From Lucifuga dentata (lineage: Eukaryota > Chordata > Actinopteri > Ophidiiformes > Bythitidae), in assembly GCA_014773175.1 (NCBI GenBank), contig VXCM01000218.1:124001-188000 (forward strand): DNA of 64,000 nt, read 5' to 3'. The translations under genes were made by a program, and so were the position numbers. Below the pieces are notes generated by a model. The model worked only from the letters and a program-made list of their open reading frames with translations, was not told where the DNA came from and ran no database searches. Shown here in pieces: positions 23,791-37,200 of the stretch. Each line of letters begins with the position of its first letter. The stretch's first letter is position 1.

Positions 23791-26700
23791 GTGAGCCTGT
23801 TAGCTAGCAAGAAGCATTTAGGCACAGGCTTGGATGCTAATAGTTAATATTTTCATTGCTAATGTGGCTAATTTCCTTGTTGCGTTCGGTTTAGCCAGCC
23901 AGAGGTGCTGGCTAAGGCGTCAACACAAAGCAATGAGATGTTTTGTTTTTGTTGACTAGTTACAGCGAACTAAATGTTATGGTTATTGAGAAAATGCTAG
24001 CGTCACTTGTAGTTTTATAGGCTATCCCCTAATGTAGCTTCTTCTGTGTTTTGTTATTGGCTACGCGGCTCGTTAAGCCAGATTAATGTGAGCTAGAGGC
24101 AAGCTAATGTTAGCTACTCTGGCTAATGTTAGTCGCTGTGACCATCAAAATTAGACAGCCAAGGTTGGCTTTGTCCGTGAAATGTTGATGTGTGTCCGCC
24201 AGCTCGTTTGCTTGTTTGATTTAACTGGAGGTCTACGTAGAAATATACTGTAATTCAGTTTACGCAGGATTACACTTGACATGTTAAGTGACTCTTCGAT
24301 CACTAGCTGTCATTTCGAGGTGTGTAAAAAAGAATGACACAAAACCTAAAATAATTTAATCAAGGCCCCTCCTTACCTCGCTCAAGTGGTTGCATTGTTT
24401 TGAACGCTGCGCAAGGCTGATTATAAGCATGTAGCTTGTTTCCTCCTTGTGTCTCGTCTAATCATACGTCTTAATACAATTCAACAACAATGGGTAACTC
24501 ACCACTTTCCGGAAACGATTTCCAGTATTTTCTTTAGAGCAAATGATTTATTTACAATGACATTTCAAGCATTGAGACACGTGTGTTTCTTCTCTTTTCC
24601 ACTGTGACATCAGAGAGTTGATGTCAAGTTGACAACCTCCTAGCTGGACATGTGTGCAAAAACTGGGACTAGGTTTTTGTTATGCTTAACTAATTTGTTC
24701 ATTATGAGCAGTCCCACTGAGGCTGGCTGATAATAACAGCTATCCAAAAATGAATTAATAGTATTTTTAAGTTATTTTGGGGCGTAATTTTTGTCTATAT
24801 TAGAGATATAAACGTGGTGTAAAAAGTCAGGAAACATGGGAAAGGACAGACGTCCAACAAAGGTTCCTGGCCAGAATCAAACCAGGTACATTGCAATCAC
24901 CAGAACATGGTGTGTGTCTTTGCCCCTGAGCCACCAGACACCACCCCAAAATTTCATTCTGAAGTCGAACTTTTTGTTTTTTTTCAATAATGAACCTTAA
25001 CCTGACAAAAACTTAGTATTTGAGGGGTTTAACTTTGGCAAGTCCACACTTCACCCTTAAAGTAATGGGAAGAGCTGTAGGCACACTTACCATTCATGCA
25101 CTTTTTTTTTTTTTTTTTTTTACATTTTACACATTTTTTTAATCATTATAGGCTTTGCAGTTAATTATTCACTTGACAGAGTTGTAGTCAATGGCTAGTG
25201 CCTCACCCTCTGTGCAGTTAATTAATACATAATACAGAGCCCTGAAGACATCTGTTGATCATATTCATGTAAAATTTGTAAAAAAAATTTTATTTGAATC
25301 CCTGGGGGTGAATACCGCTAAGGTAGATGTAATTTAATTCAGAAGGAAAATTCTGGATTAAATGAATTCCCAACCAACTATAGCTGACAAGAGCTGGCCT
25401 TGGGGTGAGAAGCAGCTGTTCGCTGGCGCACTGGCACAGTGGGGGTCCACACTGTCGGCAGGCCCTCCTCCCAGGCTGATCTTTCCACTGAAGGTTAATC
25501 ACTCCACTTAGAGCCTTTATGGTTATGGAGAAACTTAAAGATGTCAACAGATTAGGCGTTTTTAATAAATGCTAATGAGATAGAAGTGTCTCGGTTTGTT
25601 TGCATGTTTTGCCAAGCAAATTTCTGAATTGTAGCCAGTATTTTTGGAGTACATAATACATGATGAATGCCACTTTAGTATGTTAATGGAAGAAATATGC
25701 CTGGATATCTGAACTGTACTTAATTACAAGCCAATTAACATCAGTGCTGCCAGACTTTTAAGAATGACCAATGGCACAGAAACGTATTGTAATGGTCTTC
25801 ACAGTCTGTGCTGCTTCTGCTTTGCTCCAGAGCTTGTGAGTGATAAAGCAACAATGTGAGTTTTGTTGGTGATACCGTCCTCATATTTCACTGGAATAAT
25901 ATAACGGCATTGTGAAAATATTGGCACAGTAAAGCCAGTCTGTCATAATACTTTATTTGTATGATCATAAATGCCAAATTCCTGTTTCACCGTAGTATTA
26001 GTGTTGTTTTAAAATCTTTTTTTTGTTTTTTTGTTTTCTGAATTTGCTCTTCTGAGTCACAATGAGATTCTGTTTTTGGCAGCACCTTGCGTCAGTAAAC
26101 TGACACACTTCCTGTTCACACAGAATGCGTTTCATTGAAAAGTGTAATCCAAAGGGATGTCTTCAAGGTGAAGAAAAGTGTTTTTGAAGTGAAGCAAGGT
26201 TGGCACGAGATAGATCAAAATATACTTCTCACAAAGAAAGAGTATGTGTAGTCGATTTATAACTTAACTTTATTAACTTAATTCCAACATACAAAAATTT
26301 AAGGAACAAACAGTCAAAACAAAATTGAATTTTAATACTGATGGTATGGTGGTCAATCAGAATCATAGAAACACGACCAAAATAAGTGAAATTTATTGTT
26401 TTGGGAGTCATGTATATTTAAAATGGTATTATTGCAAGAAATTGTATGTTTCCCTGCATGGAGCTGTCTTAATTTAAATATATATTGTTTTCAGGAAGCA
26501 AAAATAATGGAATTTTGAATATGAAAAATGGAAAAATCACAGGAATTTAAAAAAAACAACATTTCAATATTTTCCCTTTAATCCTAAATTGGTCTATGAA
26601 TCATATTGCCATCATTTAAAGTAAACAGTCAGAGAGGCCCAGGCCAGTTAGTGTGAACATCTGCATGCAAATGAGCAGCACTGCAAAGTCATAAATCTAT

Positions 26701-29700
26701 AGCACCTTCAAAGCAGCAGCCACATTTTACTACTGTAACTCAATCTGAATGCCACGAAAATATACCAAATACCCCTGTACTACGACATTGGATGTGTGTG
26801 TGTGGGGGGGAGGGGGTTCCTCAAGTAAGCTCATCCTGGGAGGGCACTCATGTGGAACCTCCACAGGGATAAATGTCAGCGATCATAAAACATTTTTCTG
26901 TTCCACAGTAACAGTCCAGTGAATTGTCTTAATTTGTTTTTGCACCTTATTACACACTCGACTAAGAATACACAAAGACTAGCAAACCTGTAAAGTATAA
27001 TATGGTATAATCCAATTTAAAAAGTTCTGTAATATTTATTGTGAAAATCCCATGTACCAAATAACAGGAAGGCATTGTGTTGAATTTACACCTGTAAGCT
27101 AGCAAATGAAACGAGATCAAAGATGACTTTTAGATGTGCTGTGGAAGTGGGGTTGAAAGGCCTTTTTGACAAAATAGCTTCATGAAGCTTTCTGTATATT
27201 TACATGCATCTAGCAATTGATACTTTGCAGCACACAGCATATAAAGTAGATATGTCAGAGATGAATAATACCCAGAGATTTTTAATGACACTATTCACAC
27301 GTTAAAGCTCATTACAGCGTACAGCGTGCTATGTCTCTGCACCTTCAGCTTGGTGATATTTTTGCTACCCTGCACACACCTCAGTTAGGCTTCCTTTTTA
27401 TCTCGCTTTAATGTAGGTTCTTCCATCCTGATCCTCATGCTGGACAAGTTTAAACATGTCCCAAACACAATGGGGCTGTGGCTGGGAGTTATAAGTGAAG
27501 CAAAAAAAAACAAACAAACAAACAAACTAGTCAAAGCAGCTGTGCATTTGGGTGACATGTCCAAAAAAAAAGACAAAGTTGTCAGCTTTGTCCAGGTTAA
27601 AATTGGTCAGTGTATTGGAGCTGGACTCAGCACCTGTAAAAGCATCAGTATCTTTGTGCAGTTCAACATCAGTAAATAGCATTTAAAGACTGTATTTCCA
27701 CAGTTTGTGAGAAGACATAAATCAAAGGCTGGATATTATTTGATATATAAAGCTATTTCATATTAGATTTGAACGCAAGGAAAAGTGAAACTGGCCTGCT
27801 CCCAGCCTTCTGGATTATTTCTTCATCGCATCTACTACAGTTTGGCTCATTTACAGTAATTCTTTTCTTAGACTTTGTAAGAATTGTATATAGATATGTA
27901 TGAGAAATGAGCTGGATATGAATTCTCACATGCTATATCACTGCAAGGAAATGTAGTTTTATTCATCACAGCCTTCCTAAGCAGCTCTTGTTGTTTTTGG
28001 GTTGCATATCAAACTGGCAATGTGTAGAAGAGAGTTTTTAATAGAAACAAAATAAATGCACGTTATGCTGGTTGTTTAATACCACAGGCTACTGTTTAGA
28101 CTTTAAATAGATGAAAGACTAAAATTCAAAATATTACTTTTTAGAATAGCTAGCATTAGTTGCAACACTTTTGGAATTGATGGTGTGATGTAGATTTATG
28201 TATCCCTCTGCTTGGCTTGCATGTTCTGCAAAGTGCTTTGCAGAGGGTCTTTGCAATTTGACAGGTTTTATGCTAGAGTGAAACTCGGGTCAGCCCTGTG
28301 AGGGGAATCAGGGGTTTAGCACAGGTCATTGGAGGGAAAAGGGCTTTAGTTTCACGTTTAATAATGCTTTAAAAGGATCATAAATATGCTCGGAAACAGA
28401 CGCTAGCTTTAAAGCTGTTTTCTCACAGTTTTCTATGGTATGGTATTAATGGTAGCAGACATCGTGGATTAGTTAGCGATAAAATGACCTTTTATTAAGC
28501 TCTGTTCAAGCTTTTTATGCTTTATCTTCTCCAGGGTGAATTTTGAATCACAAGTGGGAAAACATCTGGTTAAGATCAATTGCATTTTTCCTTTAGGTAA
28601 CGTTCACCTTGGTCATTTTGTTGACTAACTTCTGTATTTCTTGAGTTGAGAGATGTTTGTCTGGACAGTCGTGTTTCCTCACATGTGGCAGTGATACAAG
28701 TAGTAAAAAGTCCCAAAAATGAATAAGGTTAACAAACATCATCAAGACTGCCTTCCACAATACTCATCATCTGCATCTGTATCAGCAAATTAACTGGTCA
28801 AAAGTTAGCTGCCCTCTGCAAACATGTTTATTACAACAAAAAAAATCACTACATTTATGAGACCAAATTATGTTTCTCTGTTGAGGTGCTGACGTTTCTC
28901 ACAGCATAGCCAAAGTAATCATTTTTTCTGTTCTAATTCACTTAACACAAGCAAACGATAGTTGCAGAAGGACACTGAATTTGCTAGATGAGCAAATACG
29001 TTTCTAGTGTTATTAAAGGTCTGCGCTTTGTTATTATTACTATCAAGACATGCTAACGGCATGCGAAATGTGTGGGAGAAGTACAAAGCAGCACAGCTAG
29101 ACTAACACAGCGCCTGCAGTCTCCCGTAGCCCTGAACGTAGTTATGTTTTTAAGGAGGTCAACCATTTCGAGCGGGACCCTTGGCATAGTTACAGTCAAT
29201 GTGGATGGATTTGCCCATGATGGCAGTCCGGTATGAATGGTCAAGTGCAGAGTGTTTATCATCCTGTGCCAAATTTCTGTGTGAAAAAAGCAGAATCAAA
29301 ATAAGCAGTATCAATAAACCATATGAAAGATTTTTTCAGTTACAAGAAAGACCCAATGTCAGATAATCTAAAGACTGGCGCACACCGGAGCAGAGTGACC
29401 CACAGCTTAAATTATTGTTGTACAATGGAAATTGTGCAACAGTAATTTAAGTAGAATAGTTACCGCTCATCACTGGTCTTCACTGGAAGCCTGTTTCTTA
29501 GCCATGTTCTGTTCCTGGTTTTATATAATAGCAACACTACACAACTGCCCTCAAGAGGAAACTTGCTGTCTTTGATGCTGAGATCTGTGCAGGCAAAACT
29601 GAGCGTGAGTCATCCGGAAGCCCACACACACATTTTTCAGCAGCAGCCTTTTCATGCTCAGGAATTATCGCATTGTCATTTTTTTTTTTTATTTTTTTTT

Positions 29701-30975
29701 TAATGAACGCATTAGGCTAATAGGGTGTTTTGTGTTGAAAGCATAAAAAGGCAATTTAGTGTTTTTTTTGTTTGTTTTTTTTTTATTGGAGTATAAAACT
29801 CTGTAGCCCGACGAACTTGAACAGTTCATTTTTTCGAAAAGGATGAAGACAAAATATGTCTTTGGTGAGGCCTGAAGATGATTATGCCAAAGACAACGTT
29901 TGTCTTAAACACAAATTTAAATGTTTTCAGAAGAATTGTCTGCTTGGAAGGAGTTGGACTTGGTGACATGAAAATTCTCTTGTTGCACTTTGACGAAATC
30001 AGACCAGTGTCTATCATACATAGCTTTATATAATTGTTTATATAATATTCCCCACTCATGTCATCAGTTTGCCCATATCTGTGGGTGGTGGAGAGTATTT
30101 GCAGCCTGTACAATCAGAAACTACAACTTTAGCTTCAGACTGGTTACTTGATGTTTTGTGTTGGGTGTTAAAACATGAAAATCAAATGTAACTAAAGATT
30201 AACTGCATATACTCTCTTATTGTTCATTTTAACATTTGAAACCACTAAGCCATACTGTATGTGCAAAGAATGAGTGCCCCCCCCCCNCCCACCATGGCTT
30301 GTGATCAGTGATTTAAATTAGGTATTTATATGTCTGCTTGGCTTAACACACAACAGAGGATATTTTGTGTAATTACTCAAGTATTAATCCAAACTAAAAT
30401 ATCTGAGTCAAACGAGGCATATTTTGATCGATAAGTAAATTAATTCCAAATCAAATCAAATTCCAGTGTCTTGTTTATTTTATTCAGTTCTGCTCCGCCT
30501 GGGCCAGCTGCCATCTGTGTCATAAATGGATATTATCCACTATTTGGGCACGGTGAGGCATGTTTTAAACATTCATGAGTTGCTAAAATGTCTGCAGTGT
30601 AGAGCTGTTTGAAAGAGGAAGTTGAAAGCAGCCCAGCAGCCACTTACTATAGTCTGCGGTGCCACTGTTAAACCAGATGTCATTACAGGTATTTTCAAGA
30701 AGATGAATATAATAAGATATCCCTTTCTCCTTTGCAGATGTTTTTTTTTTTTTTTTTTNTTTTTTTTTTTTTTTTGGAATATGTTTTTACTTTGTGTTTT
30801 TGAAGAACTATTGTTTGTTTGTTTGTTTTTAATTGTCTCCATGTCATAGTTGGGTTGCTGTACCCAAAATGGCTTTCACAAGTGGGGATGAACATAGGAG
30901 AAAACTTGTTGGAACCATCCTATGATATGGGGGATATCTTTACCTTAATGAAATATTGTTTTCTGTTTGTTGCAG
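23791..30975 (+). other. csnk1g1: csnk1g1 intron 1
   Basis: The first 350 bases carry a dense set of GCTAA/TTAGC words (see findings). A decayed repeat fragment lies at about 24833-24950 (GGTTCCTGGCCAGAATCAAA ... CCTGAGCCACCAGACACC). Other content is simple: a poly-T at 25102-25120, a G-rich run at 26804-26817, poly-C with N 30287, and poly-T with N 30759. No coding exon was seen. Confidence 0.6.
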
Positions 30976-31002
30976 GTCTCCAACCTTCTTCCTCCTGTAG
31001 AA

Positions 31003-31038
31003 ATGTCAAGGCCAAAGATCAGCCTGCACAAGTGTTAG
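31003..31038 (+). CDS. csnk1g1 upstream ORF 1 (11 codons)
   Basis: ATG TCA AGG ... TGT TAG lies in the 5' UTR part of the second csnk1g1 exon. A second uORF of the same length runs 31099-31134 (ATG AGA GTA ... CAG TGA). Both end before the main ATG at 31220. They may lower or regulate translation. Whether they are translated is not known. Confidence 0.35.
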   Translation: MSRPKISLHKC

Positions 31039-31219
31039 AGAGGCAGCAAGGTGGAAAACGAAGAGGAGCGCTGCTTCGCACTGCCAGCCTTTAGTCCCAT
31101 GAGAGTAACTGTGCCATCCAGGCGTTGTCAGTGACCCGGGCTGTGGCTGTGGTGGGCCCAGCCCAGGTGGCCTTTCTGTGCGTCCCTCCAGGCTCCCGCT
31201 GACCCGTGCTGCTCACACC

Positions 31220-34200
31220 ATGGATCAACAAAGAGATAAATATGGTGAACGCCCGGCCAGGAGCACTAAAGTTTCCCAGGGAAACCGCAGTGGGCACTCG
31301 TCCCGACCCTCTGGCTCCTCCAGCTCCTCTGGAGTGCTCATGGTGGGGCCAAATTTTCGCGTGGGCAAGAAGATTGGCTGTGGAAACTTCGGTGAATTGA
31401 AGCTTGGTGAGTTAACTCTTAAAGTTTTGTTTACCGCTTAAGATTTTGAAGCTCAGAAAAGCTCAGATGACATGGTCATTTTCAGTCGAGGCCTTTTGTT
31501 TGCAGAAAATTTAAAACAAAATCTTACCATCACTGAAAAATTGTCATTCTTTCTGTTGGACTCTTCATTCCTTGAGTTGAGTGGCTTATTGTTTTTTAAT
31601 GTGTGCTATCACTTCCCTGTCTCATTTCAGGTAAAAATCTCTACACAAATGAGTATGTAGCCATTAAACTGGTAAGTGCATATTCTCCTTTTCTCCTTGA
31701 GTCCTTCTGAATGCAGCAAAGTATCAAAAAAAATAACTGTCTGTTTGGTCTGATTGATTTAGTGACTGGAAAATCTGTCAAATCAGCAATGGTGTATTGG
31801 CTTTTGTGAAGGAAATGATTTTAAACCAGGTCATGCTATAAAAGCTAAATTTAATTTGAGTGTCCAAGAACATCATCAATATATAAAAATAGTACATTGC
31901 TTCAGGATTGTTGTTTGAATAAAGTAGTCGGTAATGATAAAAACCTAAGCAGGCCAGCGTATAAGCGTGTAAAAATAAATAAATAAATAAATGCTACGTA
32001 ATGTAGCATGTATTGAGTTTGGAGATACAGGTGAAGTTTTTATTAGGCTAATATTAAAAATATCAGTGCTGCGATCACAAATGAAACATGATGTATTCGG
32101 ATATTAAAAGAGTTTACTTTAAGAAGACTAATGGAGATGTGGCTTTGTCACAAATGGCATGGTTTTTTTTTTTAATAGCAATTGTTTTTTTTTTTGTGAC
32201 ATCTACAGTATATATGAACAGCACTTTAGAGCCCTGTTTTTCAAAGTTATCTCTCTAGAGGAGAACAAAGTAGAGTAGAGCGTTCTGGTTTTGGAGAGAA
32301 ATGTGAATGAAGTCTAGGTGCTTGTCTAGGTTTTTTTTTTTTTTAATGACTGCTGTACTGGAAATGAGTCATGCCTTTATAATGGCTCCCCAGAGAGGAG
32401 TAAATTGCTCCAGTATCAAAGTATGATGCTTGCCAAATAAGTCAAATCATTTTCAACTGCTCACGCGACCATATGGTGCATCAATGCTAGTGTAGAAATG
32501 TTTCACTAAACTCTGCTGACTTTCAAAACATCATCTGTGAGCTAAGGAGGAAATTTTGGAATTTGTGGACACTACACACAGAATTAGACAGTTTTTCTTT
32601 AGCGTACAGCAAAATAACCCAGTTTTCATACCAGTTTACTGAAAATAACTTTCCAGGTAATGTTGGATTGTCCATCTAGTGAAAATGATCAAACTAAAAA
32701 ATATGTTTGTGGTTTGACCGTTGTCCAGAACAGAATATACTGTAATACCATGTGAAACTCGATTTAAGATTTCAGCTTGATTCATCCCCAATTCTTTATG
32801 CATGCCCTCAAGTGCAAGATGCAAAAAAAAAAAAAAAAAAAAAAATGTTGATTTTCATTTTAAAAATATTTCACATTAAAAATCTGAGAAAATGTATGTA
32901 TATGGAATTAATAATTTACTGGAAAAATACACCAGTGTAAGCCAAATTAACAACACAGAAAAGGTATTTTTCATGTGTTTGGACCTTTAAATATCATTTT
33001 ATTCCACAAATCAGTGTGTTTTAGGTTAGTCAGCACCACAGTGCTTTTATTTTATTTATTTATTTTTTTAATGAGTCCAGCTTTATTCTTTCCACTGTGC
33101 AGGAACCAGTGAAATCGAGGGCACCGCAGTTGCATTTGGAGTACCGGTTCTACAAAACATTGGGAACAACAGGTAAGGCCACGGGTGAGATTAATACATC
33201 CATCCTGCTGTTTTTGTGCTTTTGCACAACAGTGATTTCACTGCTCGATCAAGCCAAAAGATCACCCCATTTCCACAACGAGTGAGTATTGCATTTAGGT
33301 TTCATATTGAGATAACGGCGAGACACCAACTCACTTTAATCTCTAGTACTCTGTGTGCGCATGCGCGCACACATAAAGAGTTTGCTTGAAAATAGACTTA
33401 GCATGGGTGTGATCCAGCATGAGTAAAGCTGATATAAAGCCCCCAAATACACCCACCAAACAGATGCAGTAGCCGGCCTTTTCCTGATCCATTAGAGAGA
33501 GAACTGTAACTGTTATGTAGGAGGAAGATTCAGGCTGTGTTACGGACCATATTTGAGGATGTAACATTTGCACAGTTTTGCGATGTCTCGCCTGCAGTAG
33601 ACTCATCACACATGTCCAAAACTCAGTTCCAGTAAAGCACCATAATAATAATGTTGTCAGCTTTCGCTTTATACGTGTCTGAGAGGTGCAGCATTGGCCT
33701 GCGTTCATCTAGTCTGTATCCGAGTTGGAAGATGTTTACTTTGACATAGTGAAAAATTAAGTGACTTTTCATGGGTAAATGGTGGGAGCAACCATGACCA
33801 TAGTCAAATGCCTCGTCATCTAATTAGTTAACGGATGAACGAGATTTCCACTGTCTGTGCATTACAGACCAGAAGTTTGTGGCCACCCCCAGATGATCAG
33901 ACTGTGTACCAAGTTAATCACAAAATGATCTGGGAGAAGGCAGACAGCAGCTATTGAATAGAAGNCAGACTGTGTACCAAGTTAATCACAAAATGATCTG
34001 GGAGAAGGCAGACAGCAGCTATTGAATAGAAGTTAATTAAAATACATAAGCAAGAGAGTTTGGGCGAGGGAGTTGGAACACAACTGGCTTGCCAGTGCAC
34101 TAATACAGACTGGACATGCCTTCATTAAAAATTATTTCTTAAGCCATAGTGGCTACATAATGTGCTCTTGTTGACAAATTCTTCTTGAAAATTAATTAGT

Positions 34201-37200
34201 TACATTTATTTTATGTATTGTCATTTCCTGTGCCATAAAAAACAAACTGTGTATCAATGTTTTGTTTTGTTTTTTTAAATCTGGGGGTGGCCTCAAACTT
34301 CTGGCCTGTAGTGTACCTACTATCTAGTGAAATTACAGCCAAGGGAATGAGCTCGAATATGACCGGTCAACGTACTACTCTATATTTCTGCTTTTAGCTT
34401 TCCATTGTCATTAAACTATAGCAAAGGTTTGCAATTAATTTCATTTCATTAGCATATCAAACTGCCAAAGATGAATCTTGATGCACATCACTGTTGTGCA
34501 GATGCAGCTGTTTAGCACAACACTGCTTTATTATTAAGTACCACACCGTCATAAATGATGAGCACAATTAAGTTCAACTGAAAAATAAAACATGTATGGC
34601 AATATATAATGTGGGCTATGGTGCTAACTTCTTTTACATATTCATACTTTTACAGATTCATACTGATATGAACTCTAGTAATACCAGTAATGAAACTGCA
34701 CATAAGCTGACATTACTGTATTTATGGTTTTCCAGATCTTGATATCTTTTCATGCTGTACATTGTAATACAAAGCAATAATATAATAATAACAGTTGCTT
34801 CTCTATTGTTTTTTTTTTTCTTTAACTCCTCTTCTCTGAGAATTTCTCAGTTTGTCATCAAAGATTAGTCAACATTCAGTGACACATCAGTGTTGCAACA
34901 GCTACTGACAGAAAGCTTGCAATCTCAGAGAGGATTAAATGGCCAAATAGAAAATTAAAGGCCAAGCTTTTAATCTTGGTACAAGAGGAAATGGGTGGTA
35001 GCACTAGACACAATAGAATTATCAAAAACAAAACTAGTCACAAATAATTGCTTTTGTTCTGATAAAACTGGCAAATTATTACGTCTCCATCAGGCTGGCA
35101 ATCACACATGGACGCACGTTAACTTGAGCTGCTTGCTGTTGAGTCACCGTGCGCTAATGACCGGCTGGTCTTGGTCACAGTTTGGCAAAAATAAAACCCA
35201 TGATTTTGTGATGTATTTTCTTTAGTTTTTGTTTTTTTTTGTTTTTTTTAAAGAAATCTACATGATAACTAGAATACGAACATAATGACTGTTGTTTTGC
35301 AAGCCAAGGGTTGGAAAAGGCCAACCATGTGGAAACTTGTTAAATATTTAGCAAGTGGGTCTGTCTCTCTTAGTACTGACCTGCCTCTGTCCTCTTCTCC
35401 AGATGGGATAACGCGACCTCATTCCTCCTTGGCTGTGTGCTGTGCGCTGTGCCACAGTTCTGTCAGCCAGTTTTGTTGTCATTACATCTGTATGTTAGAG
35501 ATTTTATGAATTAATGCGATTTTGACTCAGATGTTCACTTCAGGTGGCACGTAGCCATAACCATCTACCTCTGAATGTTAATGGTAATGATTCAAATAGA
35601 AATTTAGCATCTCCAAGTATATATCATGTGAGAGTGTTTTCTTTGTCAGTAGGACTACTTGCATTGCTGTATTGTCTTTGCAAGGCTACAAGGCATTGTT
35701 GTGTTAAAGCCAAGATGGTTCCGTATCAATTTTTCAAAGGCAAGTACTAACTAGTGACCTGTGTAAAGGTGCTGGCAGCCAGACACCAGCAACACCACAA
35801 TAGCTGCTGCTTCTCCAAGCAATACACATATGCATGTACATCGCCCTCCACTTATATTGGCAACCTTGATAAAGCAAAATGAACTGTGAAAAAAAATGTC
35901 TTTATTGTTTATCATCTTGATCTTTCATTCAAGTCATTAACAAAAATATAACCTTTAATTAAAGTAAAATAATTGAAAGGAAAAAGAAATTATCATGAAA
36001 CAAATGTTTTTCCTCAATCGGCCTGGTGGCATCTGATTGTAATTTTGGAGACTTTCTGACCCCGAAACCCAACTAACGTCTGCAATTCTCCAGCTGTGAT
36101 GCTTGGAGATTCTTTGACCACTTGAACCATCATCCTCACTGTGCGTGGGCTTGATATAGACATACACATCCTCTTCCAGGCCCATTGAGAAAAATATTTG
36201 TTAAAAGGTCGAGAGGATAAACATAAAGACATTTTTTTTCACAGCCCATTTTGCTTTTATTTACCAAAATTGCCAATATTTGTGGAGGGTGCCACATGAC
36301 ATCTGGTCAATCGTAGAACCATTCCTTCATATGGTCAAAATGGCAGCTATAAATCCAGAGCTAGTGTCAACACAAGTCATGTTTTAGAATCCAAACAAAG
36401 GTCTGGTCTTTGACAGCTCTGTGAAAAATCACACACACAGAAAGCCGTGCGCTGGAAGATTTGGGTGGGTGCCTTGCATTTGGTCTTAGATCAAATCATT
36501 CCTATTCCTTCATCACATATTCATCATATTCATCTTGTTCCTCTTTTGTTGTAAATGACTGCTGGTAGCCGTTCTATCGGCTTACAGTAACGCATAGGAA
36601 ATGGTGTTCTTTTATCCTCCACACAGGCTTGGCTGTGTTACTGTATGGCTGTCAGGAGTGATATAGTTTATATGTAGTATATCTGTGTAGCTTGGTGGTT
36701 ATGACTTGAATGTTTATAACCAGTTCTGTTTTATAACAAATCTTGTAATTTACTACTGAAACAATATGATCACTCTTTCATTTAAGTTAGGATGTCCCAG
36801 TCAAGCAGCTTTGCTCTTGATCCCAATCGGATTTATTTCATACGGATTGTGAGTCGAATATTTTCCTCCACAGTACACACCTAAAGAATTAGTAAAGCCA
36901 AATCCAATTTTGATGCATTTGACAGCTGAATAGCTCTGCATTAACATACAATATCAGTGCTTTCCTGCTTTTGTTTCCCATAGTGTTTCTTTGGTGTCAT
37001 AAAGCGCTTTGTAGAAGGTCGGTGGCGAGATTGTCCAGATCTGTTGCTGTGACAGCGTTTGCTCCCCAGCATAAACAAAATACACATTTGCAGTTTTAAC
37101 CAGCAGAAGCAATTTATGGTAGCACCTACATGTCACTGAAATAGCTGCAAAGCACATTTTTAGCATCAAACTCACGTCTGTGGATATTTTATTAAAACCG

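Noticed and set aside
24833..24950. tRNA-like remnant in csnk1g1 intron 1
   Set aside because: The GAATCAAACCAGG word recalls a B box or T arm, but there is no cloverleaf. It fits a decayed dispersed repeat better.
31178..31219. Upstream in-frame GTG as a longer csnk1g1 start
   Set aside because: The ATG at 31220 has a strong Kozak context and gives the family's usual N terminus.
33898..34032. 67-bp tandem repeat inside a MITE
   Set aside because: Same artefact, around N 33965.
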